Shown: piece by piece, positions 50,038 to 59,771 of the stretch
How positions within the stretch are numbered: the first letter of the stretch is position 1
How the letters are laid out: each line of letters starts with the position of its first letter
Origin: Saccharopolyspora rosea
GTDB lineage: Bacteria > Actinomycetota > Actinomycetes > Mycobacteriales > Pseudonocardiaceae
Assembly (NCBI RefSeq): GCF_025643595.1
Contig: NZ_CP102826.1
Span: forward strand, 4,588,001-4,652,000
Direction of reading: 5' to 3'
DNA length: 64,000 bases
Translations under genes and position numbers: made by a program
Notes under the pieces: model-generated
Databases searched by the model: none
Told to the model about the DNA's origin: nothing
What the model saw: only the letters and a program-made list of their open reading frames with translations

Positions 50038-50826
50038 TCAGCGCCGGGCCGCGCGCAGCAGGTCGAGCACCTGGCCGCCGCGGCGGCGCACCCCCCACGT
50101 CGTCACCCGCAGCAGGGCCTCGCGCACCACGGCGCCGCTCATCTTCGACTGGCCCGCCTCGCGCTCGACGAACGTGATCGGGACCTCGACGACCACGAAG
50201 CCCGCCTCGACCGCCCGCCACGCCAGGTCCACCTGGAAGCAGTACCCCTGCGACGCCACGTCGTGCAGCCGCAGCGTGGCGAGCACCTCCCGCCGGTACA
50301 CGCGGAAACCGCCGGTGATGTCGTTGATCGGCACCCCGAGCGCCAGCTTGGAGTAGATGTTGGCCGCGCGCGACAACCACTCCCGGTACCAGGGCCAGTT
50401 CACCAGGCTCCCGCCCGGCACGTAGCGCGACCCGAGCACCACGTCGGCGCCCGTGCCGTCGTCCCCCAGCATCCCGAGCAGCCGCGGCAGGTCCTCGGGC
50501 GCGTGCGAGCCGTCGGCGTCCATCTCGACGATCGCGCCGTAGTCCCGCTCCAGCGCCCACTCGAACCCGGCGACGTAGGCCACGCCGAGTCCCGCCTTGC
50601 CCGCGCGGTGCAGCACGTGCACCCGCTCGTCAGCGGCGGCCAAGCGGTCCGCGAGCTCGCCGGTCCCGTCCGGGCTGGCGTCGTCGACGACCAGCACGTG
50701 CGCCGAAGGCAACGTGGCGAACAGCCGCTGCACGACCGGTTCGAGGTTGTCCCGCTCGTTGTAGGTGGGAATCACCACCAGCACGGGGCCGGTAGCGCCG
50801 TCCGCCGGTCCTTGCCGGTTCGCCAT
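50038..50826 (-). CDS. ppm1: Polyprenol monophosphomannose synthase (Ppm1/DPM1-like)
   Basis: A 262-residue GT2 glycosyltransferase: [46 protein letters not shown] (DxD-type metal site), [19 protein letters not shown] and the C-terminal [15 protein letters not shown]. It transfers mannose from GDP-mannose to polyprenyl phosphate for lipoglycan and protein mannosylation. GGGAGG precedes the ATG. In M. tuberculosis this domain is fused to Lnt; here lnt is a separate gene 56 bases upstream. Confidence 0.93.
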   Translation of the reverse strand: MANRQGPADGATGPVLVVIPTYNERDNLEPVVQRLFATLPSAHVLVVDDASPDGTGELADRLAAADERVHVLHRAGKAGLGVAYVAGFEWALERDYGAIVEMDADGSHAPEDLPRLLGMLGDDGTGADVVLGSRYVPGGSLVNWPWYREWLSRAANIYSKLALGVPINDITGGFRVYRREVLATLRLHDVASQGYCFQVDLAWRAVEAGFVVVEVPITFVEREAGQSKMSGAVVREALLRVTTWGVRRRGGQVLDLLRAARR

Positions 50827-50882
50827 CCAACGTCCTCCCAGCCGACGCGTACCGCCGGCTCTCGCTTTCGATCAGGGCGCGT

Positions 50883-52457
50883 TCACAGCGTGCCGCCGCG
50901 CCGCGGCCGCCACCACGTGAACACCAGCGCCCCCGCCCCCAACAGCGACAGCACCCACATCGGGATGCTCCCCAGCTCCGTCGCGAGCGTCTGCGCCGAG
51001 CGCAGCGGAACCTCCGCGACGAGGTCCTGCGCGGTGAACTGGCGCGTTCGCTGGGTGACGGTGCCGTCGGGCTGCACGACGGCGCTGACACCGCTCGTGG
51101 CCGACACGAGCACCGCGCGCCCGTGCTCGACCGCCCGCAACCGGGCCATGGCCAGCTGCTGGTAGCTCATCTCCGAACGGCCGTACCAGGCGTTGTTCGT
51201 CGGCACCGCGAGCAGCGTCGCCCCCTGTCGCGCGGCGCCCTCGAACACGTCGTCGTAGGCGACGTCGTAGCACAGGCCCACGCCCAGCTTCGCCGGACCG
51301 ACGTCGAGCACGCCCGGCCGGTCCCCGGGCACCATGTCCTGCTGGAACCGGTCCGCGAAGGGGCTGAACAGCCGCGCGACCGACCGCATCGGGATGCGCT
51401 CGCCGAACGGCACGAGGTGCTGCTTGATGTACTCGGCGCCCGCCCCGGTCAGCGGATCCCACCGGACGACGCGGTTGCGCAGCTGGCCGTCGGCGTCCTC
51501 GCCCACGCCCCCGACCACCAGCGGCACGCCGATCCGCGCCGCCGCCACCGACAGGTCCGGATCGGACCGGGAGGGTCCCCAGCTGCCCACCTGCTCCGGC
51601 AGCACGACGAAGTCGGGGCGCGGCACCCGGCCCGCGTCGACCTCGTCGGCGAGCTTGTCCACCCCGCGCACGTGGTTGGCGTGCAGGACGGAGTCCTGGT
51701 ACAGCAGGCCGAGACCGACGTTCGGCGCATTGCCCTGCACGACGGCCACCCGGGCGGTGCCCGCGTCCGGGTCGGTGTGGATCAGCGGCGTCGCGGCCAG
51801 CCCGCCGAGCACCGGCACCAGGGTCGCGGCGAGGGGCCCGGTCCAGCGCCGCGGGGCGCGCAGCCGGTGCACCAGCTCGGCCAGTCCCGCCCCGGTGAGC
51901 GCGACGGCGAAGGTCACCAGCGCGGCACCGCCGACCGACGCCAGCGGCAGGAACATCCCCTCGTCCTGGGTGAACGCGAGCCTGCCCCAGGGAAACCCGC
52001 CGAACGGCACCGCGGAGCGCAGGTACTCGACGGCGACGAACACGCCCGCCGCCCACACCGGCCAGGCGGGCAGCCTGCTGATCGGCGCCATCGCCGCACC
52101 GGCGAGGCCGAAGAACAGCGCTTCCAGCCCGGCGACGCCGAGCCAGGGCCACGGTCCGAAGTCGGCGCCGAGGAAGTCCTGCAACCAGCCCAGCAGCGGC
52201 AGCAGGAACGCCAGGCCGAACACCACGCCGTAGCCGAACCCGGCCCGGGCGCGCCGCCGCCGCACCACTCCGGCCAGGGCGGCGAAGGCGAGGGGCGCCA
52301 CCCACCACAGGCTGCGCGGCGGCGAACTCCCGTACAGCGCGAAGCCCGCCGCGATCAGCAGGACGATCCGCAACGGCACCGCGAGGGCGGGCCACCCGGC
52401 GGTCCTGCGACGACCGGTCTGCTCACAGCGCTGCGAACTCGCCGTGGGGAGTGCCAC
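50883..52457 (-). CDS. lnt: Apolipoprotein N-acyltransferase (Lnt)
   Basis: A 524-residue protein: about six N-terminal helices (to residue 215), then a periplasmic nitrilase domain with the triad Glu (FVVLPEQVG, near 286), Lys (EYIKQHLVPFGE, near 343) and Cys (LGVGLCYDVAYDD, near 395), then a last helix. It N-acylates the Cys of lipoproteins. GTG start at 52457 with AAGG upstream. In operon with ppm1. Confidence 0.93.
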   Translation of the reverse strand: MALPTASSQRCEQTGRRRTAGWPALAVPLRIVLLIAAGFALYGSSPPRSLWWVAPLAFAALAGVVRRRRARAGFGYGVVFGLAFLLPLLGWLQDFLGADFGPWPWLGVAGLEALFFGLAGAAMAPISRLPAWPVWAAGVFVAVEYLRSAVPFGGFPWGRLAFTQDEGMFLPLASVGGAALVTFAVALTGAGLAELVHRLRAPRRWTGPLAATLVPVLGGLAATPLIHTDPDAGTARVAVVQGNAPNVGLGLLYQDSVLHANHVRGVDKLADEVDAGRVPRPDFVVLPEQVGSWGPSRSDPDLSVAAARIGVPLVVGGVGEDADGQLRNRVVRWDPLTGAGAEYIKQHLVPFGERIPMRSVARLFSPFADRFQQDMVPGDRPGVLDVGPAKLGVGLCYDVAYDDVFEGAARQGATLLAVPTNNAWYGRSEMSYQQLAMARLRAVEHGRAVLVSATSGVSAVVQPDGTVTQRTRQFTAQDLVAEVPLRSAQTLATELGSIPMWVLSLLGAGALVFTWWRPRRGGTL

Positions 52458-52902
52458 CCGACCAACCTTCTCGGTACCGCGGTCCCGGTGCCCCGACCAG
52501 GACGGAAACGTTCATTGCCAATGGCGCGACCGGTGCGCGCGCACTGAACAAATGTACGCCGATCCGGTGGTCGACGGCCGGTGCGGGCCGAGATCGGCTG
52601 CCCGGGACGATCGTTTCCGGACACTGCGCGGTCCGAATTGGTCGGTTCCACCCGGACGAGCGATGCGAACTGGGGTTCGACGCGGGAATCCTGAGGACAT
52701 GGCACAGCACAACCGCTTCCCAACTCCGGAACACCCCGCCGCGAACGGCACCCGGCCCGCGCGCGACGTCCGTCCACAGTCGAGTCGCACGCCGGGACGC
52801 CGATGTCCCCTGGAGGTGATCACGCCGCACGCCCACCCGATAGCCCGCCCACCGAGTCCGAAGTGGACACCGCGCGGCGCGCGACTCCCGGAGCGGGCGG
52901 GA
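52458..52902. other. Intergenic region between lnt and the amidohydrolase gene
   Basis: About 445 bases upstream of lnt and downstream of the amidohydrolase gene. Its composition is mixed and only overlapping short frames occur. One copy of the recurrent 13-mer (GTCCGAAGTGGAC) is at 52856-52868. I see no gene or clear terminator. Confidence 0.35.
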
Positions 52903-54522
52903 TCACATGATCTCGTCGTCGTCCGGGTCCCGGGTGTACAGCGTCTCGCCCCGCAGCACCGTGCGCAGGCAACGGGGCAGCTCGGCGCCGGGCCGCAGGT
53001 CCGGCAGGCCGGGTACGCCGGCACGCGGGTCGGTGGACCAGCGCTGCACCCGCGAGTCGGGAGCGGCGACGACCAGTTCGCCCGCGTCCCACACCGCGTA
53101 CGTCGCGGGGGCGCCGGGCACGAGAGCGCCGGTGAGGCCGTCGTCGACGCCCGCGGCACGCCAGCCACCCCGGGTGTGCGCCGCGAACGCGGCACGGGGG
53201 GAGATGCCGAAGCCTTCTGTGCGGTGGTGCACCGCCGCGCGCACCCCCGCCCACGGGTCGACCGGGGTCACCGGCGCGTCCGACCCGAACGCCAGCAACA
53301 CACCGTTGGCGGCCAGCTGGGAGAACGGGTTGAGCCGGGTTCCGCGGGGCACGCCGAGTCGGCGCGCGTACATGTCCGCCGGCCCACCCCACGTCGCGTC
53401 GAACGACGGCTGGACCGAGGCCGCCACGCCGTACCTGGCCAGCTGCGCGGCCTGTTCGGCGTCCACCATTTCCAGGTGCTCCAAGCGGTGGCGCATACCA
53501 GCCAGGGCGGGCGCGCCGACGGTCTCGGCGGCGCGCCGGAAACCCTCGCAGACCTCCGCCACCCCCGCGTCGCCGATGACGTGGAAGCCGGCCTGCAGAC
53601 CGGCGCGCGTGCAGGCCACCAGGTGCTCGGCGACCGCGCTCGCGTCGAGGTAGAGCACCCCGGAGGTGGCCGGGTCGTCGGTGTAGGGATGTCGCAGGGC
53701 CGCGGTGCGCGAGCCCACGGCCCCGTCCACGAACAGGTCCCCGGCCAGGCCGCGCACCCCGAGCTCGCGCGCGCGGTCCACCGCACCGAGTTCGCCCCAG
53801 TACCCCACCACGTCCGGAACTCCGCCGCGGGCGGACAGCTCCAGCAGGTCGGCGAGGTCGTCGGCACCGGAGATGTCCGGACCGGCGCACTCGTGCACGG
53901 AGGCCACCCCCTGCGCGGCGGCGTGGCGCAGGAACGCGAGCTGGGCATCGCGGCGCTGCGCGACGCCCAACGACTCCCGCGCCGCGCGGCGGGTGTGGTG
54001 GTGCGCGACCCTGGTCAACGGGCCGTTCTCGCTCCAGCCTTCCGAACCCCTGGCCAGCGGCGCCCGCTCCACGAGCGCGCTGGACACCAAGGCGGAGTGC
54101 ACGTCGATCCGGGACAGGTACACCGGCGCCCCACCGGCGGCGCGGTCGATCTCGGCGCGGGTCGGCGGGCGGCGTTCGGGCCACCACGTCTCGTCCCAGC
54201 CGTGTCCCCACACCAAGGCGCCCGGGTACTCCTCGACGTGGTCCCGCAGGGCGTGCAGGAACTCGGTCAAGGACGCGCAGCCGGTCAGGTCGAGTCCGTT
54301 GAGCAGCAGGCCCGTCGAGGTCGCGTGCACGTGCGAGTCGACGAAGGCAGGCGTCACCAACGCGCCCGCGAGGTCGACGACCTCGGCGTCCGGGTGCAGC
54401 GCGCGGCCGACCTCGTCGGTGCCGACCCACGCGACGACGCCGTCGGTGACGGCCATCGCGGTGGCGTCGGCGTCGGCGGGCGAATGGATCCGGCCGCCGA
54501 GCAACAACGTGGTGTCGGACAT
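52903..54522 (-). CDS. Amidohydrolase family 3 (YtcJ-like) metal-dependent hydrolase
   Basis: A 539-residue enzyme: N-terminal beta strand TTLLLGGRIHSPADAD, metal motif VTPAFVDSHVHATSTG (HxH), GAVGSRTAALRHPY, HVIGDAGVAEV, MRHRLEHLEMVDAEQ and the C-terminal Asp in LAFGSDAPVTPVDPW. These residues form the binuclear metal centre of the superfamily. YtcJ-like enzymes hydrolyse cyclic amides or N-substituted amides, with broad unknown physiology. ATG 54522 is chosen over the upstream ATG 54567 because the sequence homology begins there; the ribosome site is weak. Confidence 0.88.
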   Translation of the reverse strand: MSDTTLLLGGRIHSPADADATAMAVTDGVVAWVGTDEVGRALHPDAEVVDLAGALVTPAFVDSHVHATSTGLLLNGLDLTGCASLTEFLHALRDHVEEYPGALVWGHGWDETWWPERRPPTRAEIDRAAGGAPVYLSRIDVHSALVSSALVERAPLARGSEGWSENGPLTRVAHHHTRRAARESLGVAQRRDAQLAFLRHAAAQGVASVHECAGPDISGADDLADLLELSARGGVPDVVGYWGELGAVDRARELGVRGLAGDLFVDGAVGSRTAALRHPYTDDPATSGVLYLDASAVAEHLVACTRAGLQAGFHVIGDAGVAEVCEGFRRAAETVGAPALAGMRHRLEHLEMVDAEQAAQLARYGVAASVQPSFDATWGGPADMYARRLGVPRGTRLNPFSQLAANGVLLAFGSDAPVTPVDPWAGVRAAVHHRTEGFGISPRAAFAAHTRGGWRAAGVDDGLTGALVPGAPATYAVWDAGELVVAAPDSRVQRWSTDPRAGVPGLPDLRPGAELPRCLRTVLRGETLYTRDPDDDEIM

Positions 54523-55077
54523 GTTCTTCGTGTATCCCTGTTCCGGGTCTTCAACTGCGCAGTACATCGCCGGTGGCCGAGGGAGCGCCGCGCCCGGCCA
54601 CGATCGTCCTGGCGAGCTTACCCGGGCGGTCTCGGCTCCCGACGCGACGCCGACCGACGGGAAAACGCCCCTGTCGAAGCTCCACTGAACAGCCCGAACA
54701 GGCGAACGGCGGCACCGCCGACCGCCCCCTCCCGAGACCCCCGCACGGCGCCCCCACGAGCACGCGAGCCGAGCGAGCGTTCGGCCTGGAGGCGGAACCG
54801 GCCGCGCCTGAGCGCCGGTCTTCGAACCCGCTCCCGGAACAGGCGTGGCAAGCGGCGCCAGCCGTTTTCTCCTTCGGTGAGTGGTCTCGCAACCGGCACC
54901 GCCGCGGGTTCTCCGGTGATCACAGGGGCGCGTCAGCGCATCCGTGGGGGGCGGTGGTCGGGTGAGGGGCGGGCCGCCGAGGTTCCGCTACCGGCAGCGC
55001 CACCCACAACGAGTTCGAAGGCAGGCTCTGAGGTCGCACCACCGGCAGCGCCACGCCCGAAGAGTCGAGCACCGGCG
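54523..55077. other. Intergenic region between amidohydrolase and fxsA
   Basis: About 555 bases. A 130-codon frame at 54573-54965 (plus strand) exists but its product is Arg/Pro-rich with no ribosome site. Near the right end CACCGGCAGCGCCAC occurs twice with small changes (about 54991 and 55040). I see no supported gene. Confidence 0.35.
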
Positions 55078-55614
55078 CTAGGCGTGCGACGGCCCGCCGG
55101 GGCGCCTCGTGCGCGGCAGCTGGGGACCGGAGTGACCGGTCTCGTCATCCTCGGTGACCGAGACCACCTCGCCGTCGATGACGTCGTCACCCGGCGCGGT
55201 GGCGCCGTGTTCGCGGTACACCCGCTGTGTGTGCAGCCACACCTGGTCCTGCACGGCCTGCGACCGCTTCTCGGCCGCTCGAACCATGCGCTTGCGCAGC
55301 AGCGCGCGCGTGGGCGGGAACAGGCAGACGAGACCGCACACGTCGCTGATGAAGCCCGGGACGATGATCAGCAGTCCGCCGGCCGCGATGAGCACGCCGT
55401 CCGACATCTCATGCGCCGGCGGGCGCCGGGTGCGTGCCGCCTCGCGGAATTCACCCAGGGCACGACGGCCCTCGCGGCGCAGCAGCCACGAGCCGAGGAA
55501 CGCGGCGGCCACCAGCAGCCCGATGGTGGGGAGCACCCCGATCGCGTGGCCGACGGCGACCAGCACGGCGAGCTCGGCGACGACTGCGACGAGGAGCACA
55601 ACGAACAGCGGCAC
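55078..55614 (-). CDS. fxsA: FxsA-family membrane protein
   Basis: A 178-residue protein with hydrophobic segments VPLFVVLLVAVVAELAVLV, GVLPTIGLLVAAAFLGSWLL and ILIAAGGLLIIVPGFISDVCGLVCLF, the last being the FxsA hallmark (PGFISD). The C-terminus is soluble and charged. GTG 55614 with GGAGG 11 bases upstream. E. coli FxsA suppresses F-plasmid phage exclusion; the actinobacterial role is unknown. Also near rbpA/ppm1 in mycobacteria. Confidence 0.88.
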   Translation of the reverse strand: MPLFVVLLVAVVAELAVLVAVGHAIGVLPTIGLLVAAAFLGSWLLRREGRRALGEFREAARTRRPPAHEMSDGVLIAAGGLLIIVPGFISDVCGLVCLFPPTRALLRKRMVRAAEKRSQAVQDQVWLHTQRVYREHGATAPGDDVIDGEVVSVTEDDETGHSGPQLPRTRRPGGPSHA

Positions 55615-55732
55615 GACGTCGGAAACCTCCCTGAACGGTTTTCTGCTCAGTCCAACGTGCGAGCGTCCGATTTTGCTCCCGGACTGGCCGAGGTGATGCG
55701 AGGCCGTGCGCGGCCGCACCATAGACTTTCCG

Positions 55733-56815
55733 ATGATGCGGGCGCCCACCTCGAAAGCTCTGGTCCTCCTGCTGGTCTGCAGCGCGATCGCGCTCGCGTT
55801 CCTGATCAGCGACCAATACCTGCCGAGCCTGCCCCTGCAGCCGAAGCAGCTGCCCGCCGCGGTGGTGACCCTGGGCGACAGCACCCTGTCCGGCGAGGGC
55901 GGCGGCAACTACGAGACCGGCACCAACGGGGAGAACGGCGACTGGTGCCACCGTTCCCCGGCGGCCACGGTCAATCAGCTCCGGCTGCCGGCCGGGGTGA
56001 CGCGCATCAACCTCGCCTGCTCGGGCGCCCAGGCGGACCTGGTCGGTTCCGACCCGGACCCGGCGCATCCGGAGGGGTCGCAGTCGCAACGGCTCGCCGA
56101 CCTGGCCAAGCGCTACCGCATCACATCGGTGGTCGTGCAGGTCGGCGCGAACGACGATCCGGGCTTCACCGACACGGTCAACCGGTGCGTGGAGGCGTGG
56201 GCGCGCCACATCGACGGCGGCTGCGCCGCGACCCTGCGCACCGCGTGGCCGCAGCGGTTGGCGAGCATGAAACCGAAGGTGCTCGATGCGCTGCGGGCCG
56301 TCCGGGCGGCCATGGACGGTGCCGGGTACACGCCGAGCAGCTACTCGCTCGTGCTGCAGTCGTACGCCGCGCCGGTGGGCCCGGACATCCGACCCGAACT
56401 GCAGAACCTCTCGGGGTGCCCGTTCCTGACCGGCGATCTGCAGTGGATCCGCGACACCGCCGTGCCCCAGCTGTCGGAGGCGCTGCGCGAGGTCGCGCAG
56501 CAGGGCGACGCCCGGTTCCTCGACCTGTCCCGCGCGGGCATCGGCCACGAAGCCTGCACCGGCGACCCCCAGAGCGCCGACGGCGAGTGGTTCACGCGGC
56601 TGACCGTCGACTGGGACGGGCTGCGCGACGAGCAGCGCGCCCCGCACGCGATGCAGGAGTCCTTCCACGCCAACGCAACCGGCCAGGCAGCACTGGCGCA
56701 CTGCCTCAGCGAGTTCCTCGGGACCGGCGACCGGCACGCCGTCTGCCTCTCGGACGAGCGCGGGGTGCTGCACGCGATTCCCGCGCACGTGGCGGCACTT
56801 CCCGCCCACCCCTGA
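55733..56815 (+). CDS. SGNH/GDSL hydrolase-like membrane-anchored protein
   Basis: A 360-residue protein with an N-terminal signal-anchor (LVLLLVCSAIALAFLIS). The SGNH block I is VTLGDSTLSGEGGGNY (Ser50), the Asn block is in VVVQVGANDDPGF, and a late HANATGQAAL could carry the catalytic His. There are several Cys (GDWCHRSP, LACSGA, GHEACTGD) likely in extracellular disulfides. TAGACT (55722-55727) ends 5 bases before ATG 55733 and 8 before ATG 55736, so the message is leaderless. Esterase/lipase activity on a cell-wall or extracellular substrate is likely. Confidence 0.85.
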   Translation: MMRAPTSKALVLLLVCSAIALAFLISDQYLPSLPLQPKQLPAAVVTLGDSTLSGEGGGNYETGTNGENGDWCHRSPAATVNQLRLPAGVTRINLACSGAQADLVGSDPDPAHPEGSQSQRLADLAKRYRITSVVVQVGANDDPGFTDTVNRCVEAWARHIDGGCAATLRTAWPQRLASMKPKVLDALRAVRAAMDGAGYTPSSYSLVLQSYAAPVGPDIRPELQNLSGCPFLTGDLQWIRDTAVPQLSEALREVAQQGDARFLDLSRAGIGHEACTGDPQSADGEWFTRLTVDWDGLRDEQRAPHAMQESFHANATGQAALAHCLSEFLGTGDRHAVCLSDERGVLHAIPAHVAALPAHP

Positions 56816-56836
56816 CCGTCGGCCGGTCGACGGCAC

Positions 56837-56901
56837 GACGTCCGACGCCGCCGGTTGCGCATCGCGATGGACGGGCAACCGGCGGCTGCGCGCCGGACGT
56901 C
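56837..56901. terminator. Long two-part hairpin between SGNH and lrp genes
   Basis: Inner stem GCCGCCGGTTGC (56847-56858) with GCAACCGGCGGC (56875-56886), outer stem GACGTCCG (56837-56844) with CGGACGTC (56894-56901), all perfect. It fills the gap of two convergent genes. Confidence 0.8.
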
Positions 56902-56908
56902 GCCGGGC

Positions 56909-57382
56909 TCAGATCGCCGGCGGGCGGTTTTCGAAGGGGGTGGAGAGCACGACCGTGGTCCGGGTCGAGACCTTGGCGGCCTCGCGGATCTGCCGCAGCA
57001 GTTCCTCCAGACCGAGCGGCGACGCCACGCGGACCTGGAGGATGTAGGACTCGTCTCCCGCCACCGAGAAGCACGACTCGATCTGCGGCAGGTGCTCCAG
57101 TCGCTGCGGGTAGTCGTCGGGTGCGGCCGGGTCGATCGGGGTCAGCGAGATGAACGCGGTCAGCGGCAGACCGATCTGGTCACCGTCCACTTTGGCCGCA
57201 TAGCCCTGCAGCGCACCGCGCTGCTCCAAGCGGCGCACGCGCTGGTGCACCGCCGAGACGCTCAGCCCCACGCGCTCGGCGAGATCCGTGAAACTGCACC
57301 GCCCGTCCCGCACCAACTCGCGCAGGATGGCGCGGTCGGTGGCCTCCAGCTCACCCGGCGAGCTTGCCGATCTGTCGCTCAC
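56909..57382 (-). CDS. Lrp/AsnC-family regulator
   Basis: A 157-residue protein: HTH DRAILRELVRDGRCSFTDLAERVGLSVSAVHQRVRRLEQRGAL, then the AsnC ligand domain with SCFSVAGDESYILQVRV (G-D-ESY ligand motif). GTG 57382 overlaps the stop of the upstream pepE (GTGA), so it is translationally coupled to a proline peptidase gene, which suggests control by an amino acid. Confidence 0.92.
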   Translation of the reverse strand: MSDRSASSPGELEATDRAILRELVRDGRCSFTDLAERVGLSVSAVHQRVRRLEQRGALQGYAAKVDGDQIGLPLTAFISLTPIDPAAPDDYPQRLEHLPQIESCFSVAGDESYILQVRVASPLGLEELLRQIREAAKVSTRTTVVLSTPFENRPPAI

Positions 57383-58533
57383 GCCGGAAGCACCACCAAC
57401 TCGTGCGGCTGGTTGTTGACGCTCTCCACGCCGTCCTCGGTGACGATGACGATGTCCTCGATCCGCGCGCCCCAACGACCCTGGTGGTAGATGCCGGGTT
57501 CCACGCTGAACGCCATGCCCGGTTCCAGGACCAGCGAGTTGCCGCCCACGACGTAGGGCTCCTCGTGCACGTCGAGTCCGATGCCGTGGCCGGTGCGGTG
57601 CACGAAGTTCTCGCCGAACCCGGCGGCGGCGATCGGCTCGCGCGCGGCCGCGTCGATCGACTCGGCGGTCACGCCGGGACGCACCGCTTCCACGGCTGCG
57701 CGTTGCGCTTCCTGCAGCACCGCGTAGGTCTCGCGCACGTCCGACTGCGACGGCTCGCCGACGGCGTAGGTGCGGGTGCAGTCCGAGTTGTAGCCCTCGG
57801 GAATCGGGCCGCCGATGTCGATGACGACCACGTCGCCCTGCTCGATGACCCGGTCCGAGACCGCGTGGTGCGGGCTGGCGCCGTTGGGACCGGAACCGAC
57901 GATGACGAAGTCCGCCTCGACGTGCCCCTCTTCGACGATGGCGGCGGCGATGTCCGCGCCGACCTCGGCCTCGGTGCGACCGGCGCGGAGGAACTCGGCC
58001 ATGCGCGCGTGCACCCGGTCGATGGCGGCACCTGCCTTGCGCAGCGCGTCGATTTCGGCGGCGTCCTTGCGCATCCGCAGTTCGCGCAGGACCGGTCCGG
58101 CCAGCACTTGTTCGGCGCCGGGCAGCGCGGCGCGCAGCGGCAACGTGTGCAGCGCGGGCATCGCGTCGGCGACCGCGACGCGGGCGGGCGCCGCCCCGCC
58201 GCGGCGCAGCAGATCGGTCACCATGCCGTGCGGGTCCTGACCGTCCACCCAGGTCCTGACCTCGACGCCGAGCTCGTCAGCGGGCACGTCGGCGTACCCG
58301 AGCTCCTCCAGTTTCGGTACCAGCAGGACCGGCGGCGCGGTCCGGCCGGCGGCGGGCAGCACCAGGCAGCTCAACCGCTCGAACGACTCCCCGCCGGCGC
58401 CGAGGAGGTAGCGCAGATCGGAACCGGGGGAGATCAGCAGCGCGTCGATGTCGGCCGCGGCAGCGGTTTCGGCGGCCCGGGTCAGGCGGGCCGCGAGCAC
58501 GGTCGGATCCTGCTTCAACGAGACGGTGGCCAT
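57379..58533 (-). CDS. pepE: Xaa-Pro aminopeptidase/dipeptidase (M24, PepE/PepQ-like)
   Basis: A 384-residue peptidase. C-terminal pita-bread domain with metal ligands: VVVIDIGGPIPEGYNSDCTRTYAVG (two Asp), HRTGHGIGLDVHEEPYV (His), FSVEPGIYHQGRWGARIEDIVIV (two Glu). N-terminal creatinase-like domain to about 150. TAGGCT ends eight bases before the ATG with no ribosome site (leaderless). It cleaves X-Pro dipeptides. First member of a block that also has the exonuclease, DUF4333 and helY genes. Confidence 0.92.
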   Translation of the reverse strand: MATVSLKQDPTVLAARLTRAAETAAAADIDALLISPGSDLRYLLGAGGESFERLSCLVLPAAGRTAPPVLLVPKLEELGYADVPADELGVEVRTWVDGQDPHGMVTDLLRRGGAAPARVAVADAMPALHTLPLRAALPGAEQVLAGPVLRELRMRKDAAEIDALRKAGAAIDRVHARMAEFLRAGRTEAEVGADIAAAIVEEGHVEADFVIVGSGPNGASPHHAVSDRVIEQGDVVVIDIGGPIPEGYNSDCTRTYAVGEPSQSDVRETYAVLQEAQRAAVEAVRPGVTAESIDAAAREPIAAAGFGENFVHRTGHGIGLDVHEEPYVVGGNSLVLEPGMAFSVEPGIYHQGRWGARIEDIVIVTEDGVESVNNQPHELVVLPA

Positions 58534-58544
58534 AGCCACCAAGC

Positions 58545-59771
58545 CTAATCCGGGAGTGACCCCGCAACGTTCGCGCGGTCCAACTCCCGCCACCCGCCGA
58601 ACACCACCGGCGCGACGGCGGCCACCAGGTACAGCACCGCCACTGCCCACAGGGTGGCGACCAGACCGACGCCGTCGACCAGCGCACCACCGAGCAGCGC
58701 GCCCAGCGGAGTTCCGCCCATGCTCACCGCGGTCGTCAGACCGACAACCCGGCTGCGCATGGCCGGCTCGACCCGTTCGTAGACGACCACCGCCAGCAGC
58801 GGGTTGAGCGCGCCGGACAGCAACCCGGCCACCGCCAGCACCGCCAGCACCGCGGGCAGTCCCGGCCGCGCGGCCAGCGCGACGTACCGCGGGGCGCCGG
58901 AGGCCAGCAACGTCAGCACGAAGAGCGGGAACCGGCTGAGCCGATGGCCGAACCAGGAGTAGAGCAGGTTGCCCAGCAACGCGGCTCCGGTGAGCACCCC
59001 GGTGATCGCACCGAGGGCGACCGGGCTGCGCAGCACCTCGGCCGCGTAGACCGGGTGGAACACCTCGGTGGCCGCCATGTCCAGCGTGTTGACGAACAAC
59101 AGCAGCAGCGTCACGCGCAGCAGGAGCCGGTCCCGGACGACCCGCTCCAGACCGGCGCGCAGGTCGCCCAGGTAGGCGGCGCTGCCCGGCGTCGCCGTGG
59201 AGCCGGGCACCGAGACGGCGAGGGTTCCCGCGCCGACCAGGAAGAACACCGCGTCGCAGGCCAGCACGGCCGGGCCGGGGAGCACGGTCAGCAGGGCTCC
59301 GCCGACCGGCCCGCCGAGCAGCTGCGCCGTCCGCCCCGCAGCGTCGACCGCGCCGGAACCGCGTTCCAGCGGTACCCCCGCCAGCGCGACGAGTTCGGGC
59401 ACCAACGCCCGGCGCGCGGTCAGACCGGGCGCCCGGCAGGCGCCGACGAGCAGGGCGAACCAGACCAGCTGCCACCCGCGCAGCCCGGCCAGCGCGTGCA
59501 CCAGCGGGATGGCCACGACGACCGCGGCACCGGCCAGGTCCGAGACCATCGCCGTGCGGCGGCCCCCGAACCGGTCGGCCAGCGGACCGCCCGCCGCGGA
59601 CAGCAGCACCAGACCCGCCAGTTCGGCGGCGGCGACCACGCCGACCTGCGCCGCGCTCCCGGTCAGTTCGAGCACGAACCACGGGAGCACCAGCAGCGCG
59701 ATGGTCGTGCCGAGCACCGACAGACCCGTGGACACCCACAGGCCCAGCAACGGCCCGCCGCGGGCTAGCAC
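58545..59771 (-). CDS. MFS transporter
   Basis: A 408-residue membrane protein with about 12 helices, start GTG 59771 overlapping the ArsR stop (GTGCTAG). It shows LVLLSAAGGPLADRFGGRRTAMVSD after helix 2 (motif A) and a second-half equivalent near ARPGLPAVLAVLA. The exporter subfamily is enterobactin-exporter/MFS_3-like. It is under an ArsR-type regulator in the same operon, which implies inducible efflux. Substrate unknown. Not part of the conserved core block on either side, so probably inserted. Confidence 0.88.
   Translation of the reverse strand: MLARGGPLLGLWVSTGLSVLGTTIALLVLPWFVLELTGSAAQVGVVAAAELAGLVLLSAAGGPLADRFGGRRTAMVSDLAGAAVVVAIPLVHALAGLRGWQLVWFALLVGACRAPGLTARRALVPELVALAGVPLERGSGAVDAAGRTAQLLGGPVGGALLTVLPGPAVLACDAVFFLVGAGTLAVSVPGSTATPGSAAYLGDLRAGLERVVRDRLLLRVTLLLLFVNTLDMAATEVFHPVYAAEVLRSPVALGAITGVLTGAALLGNLLYSWFGHRLSRFPLFVLTLLASGAPRYVALAARPGLPAVLAVLAVAGLLSGALNPLLAVVVYERVEPAMRSRVVGLTTAVSMGGTPLGALLGGALVDGVGLVATLWAVAVLYLVAAVAPVVFGGWRELDRANVAGSLPD

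Noticed and set aside
54573-54965. 130-codon frame between the amidohydrolase and fxsA genes
   Set aside because: Arg/Pro/Ala-rich product, no ribosome site, codon third positions not biased like real genes here.
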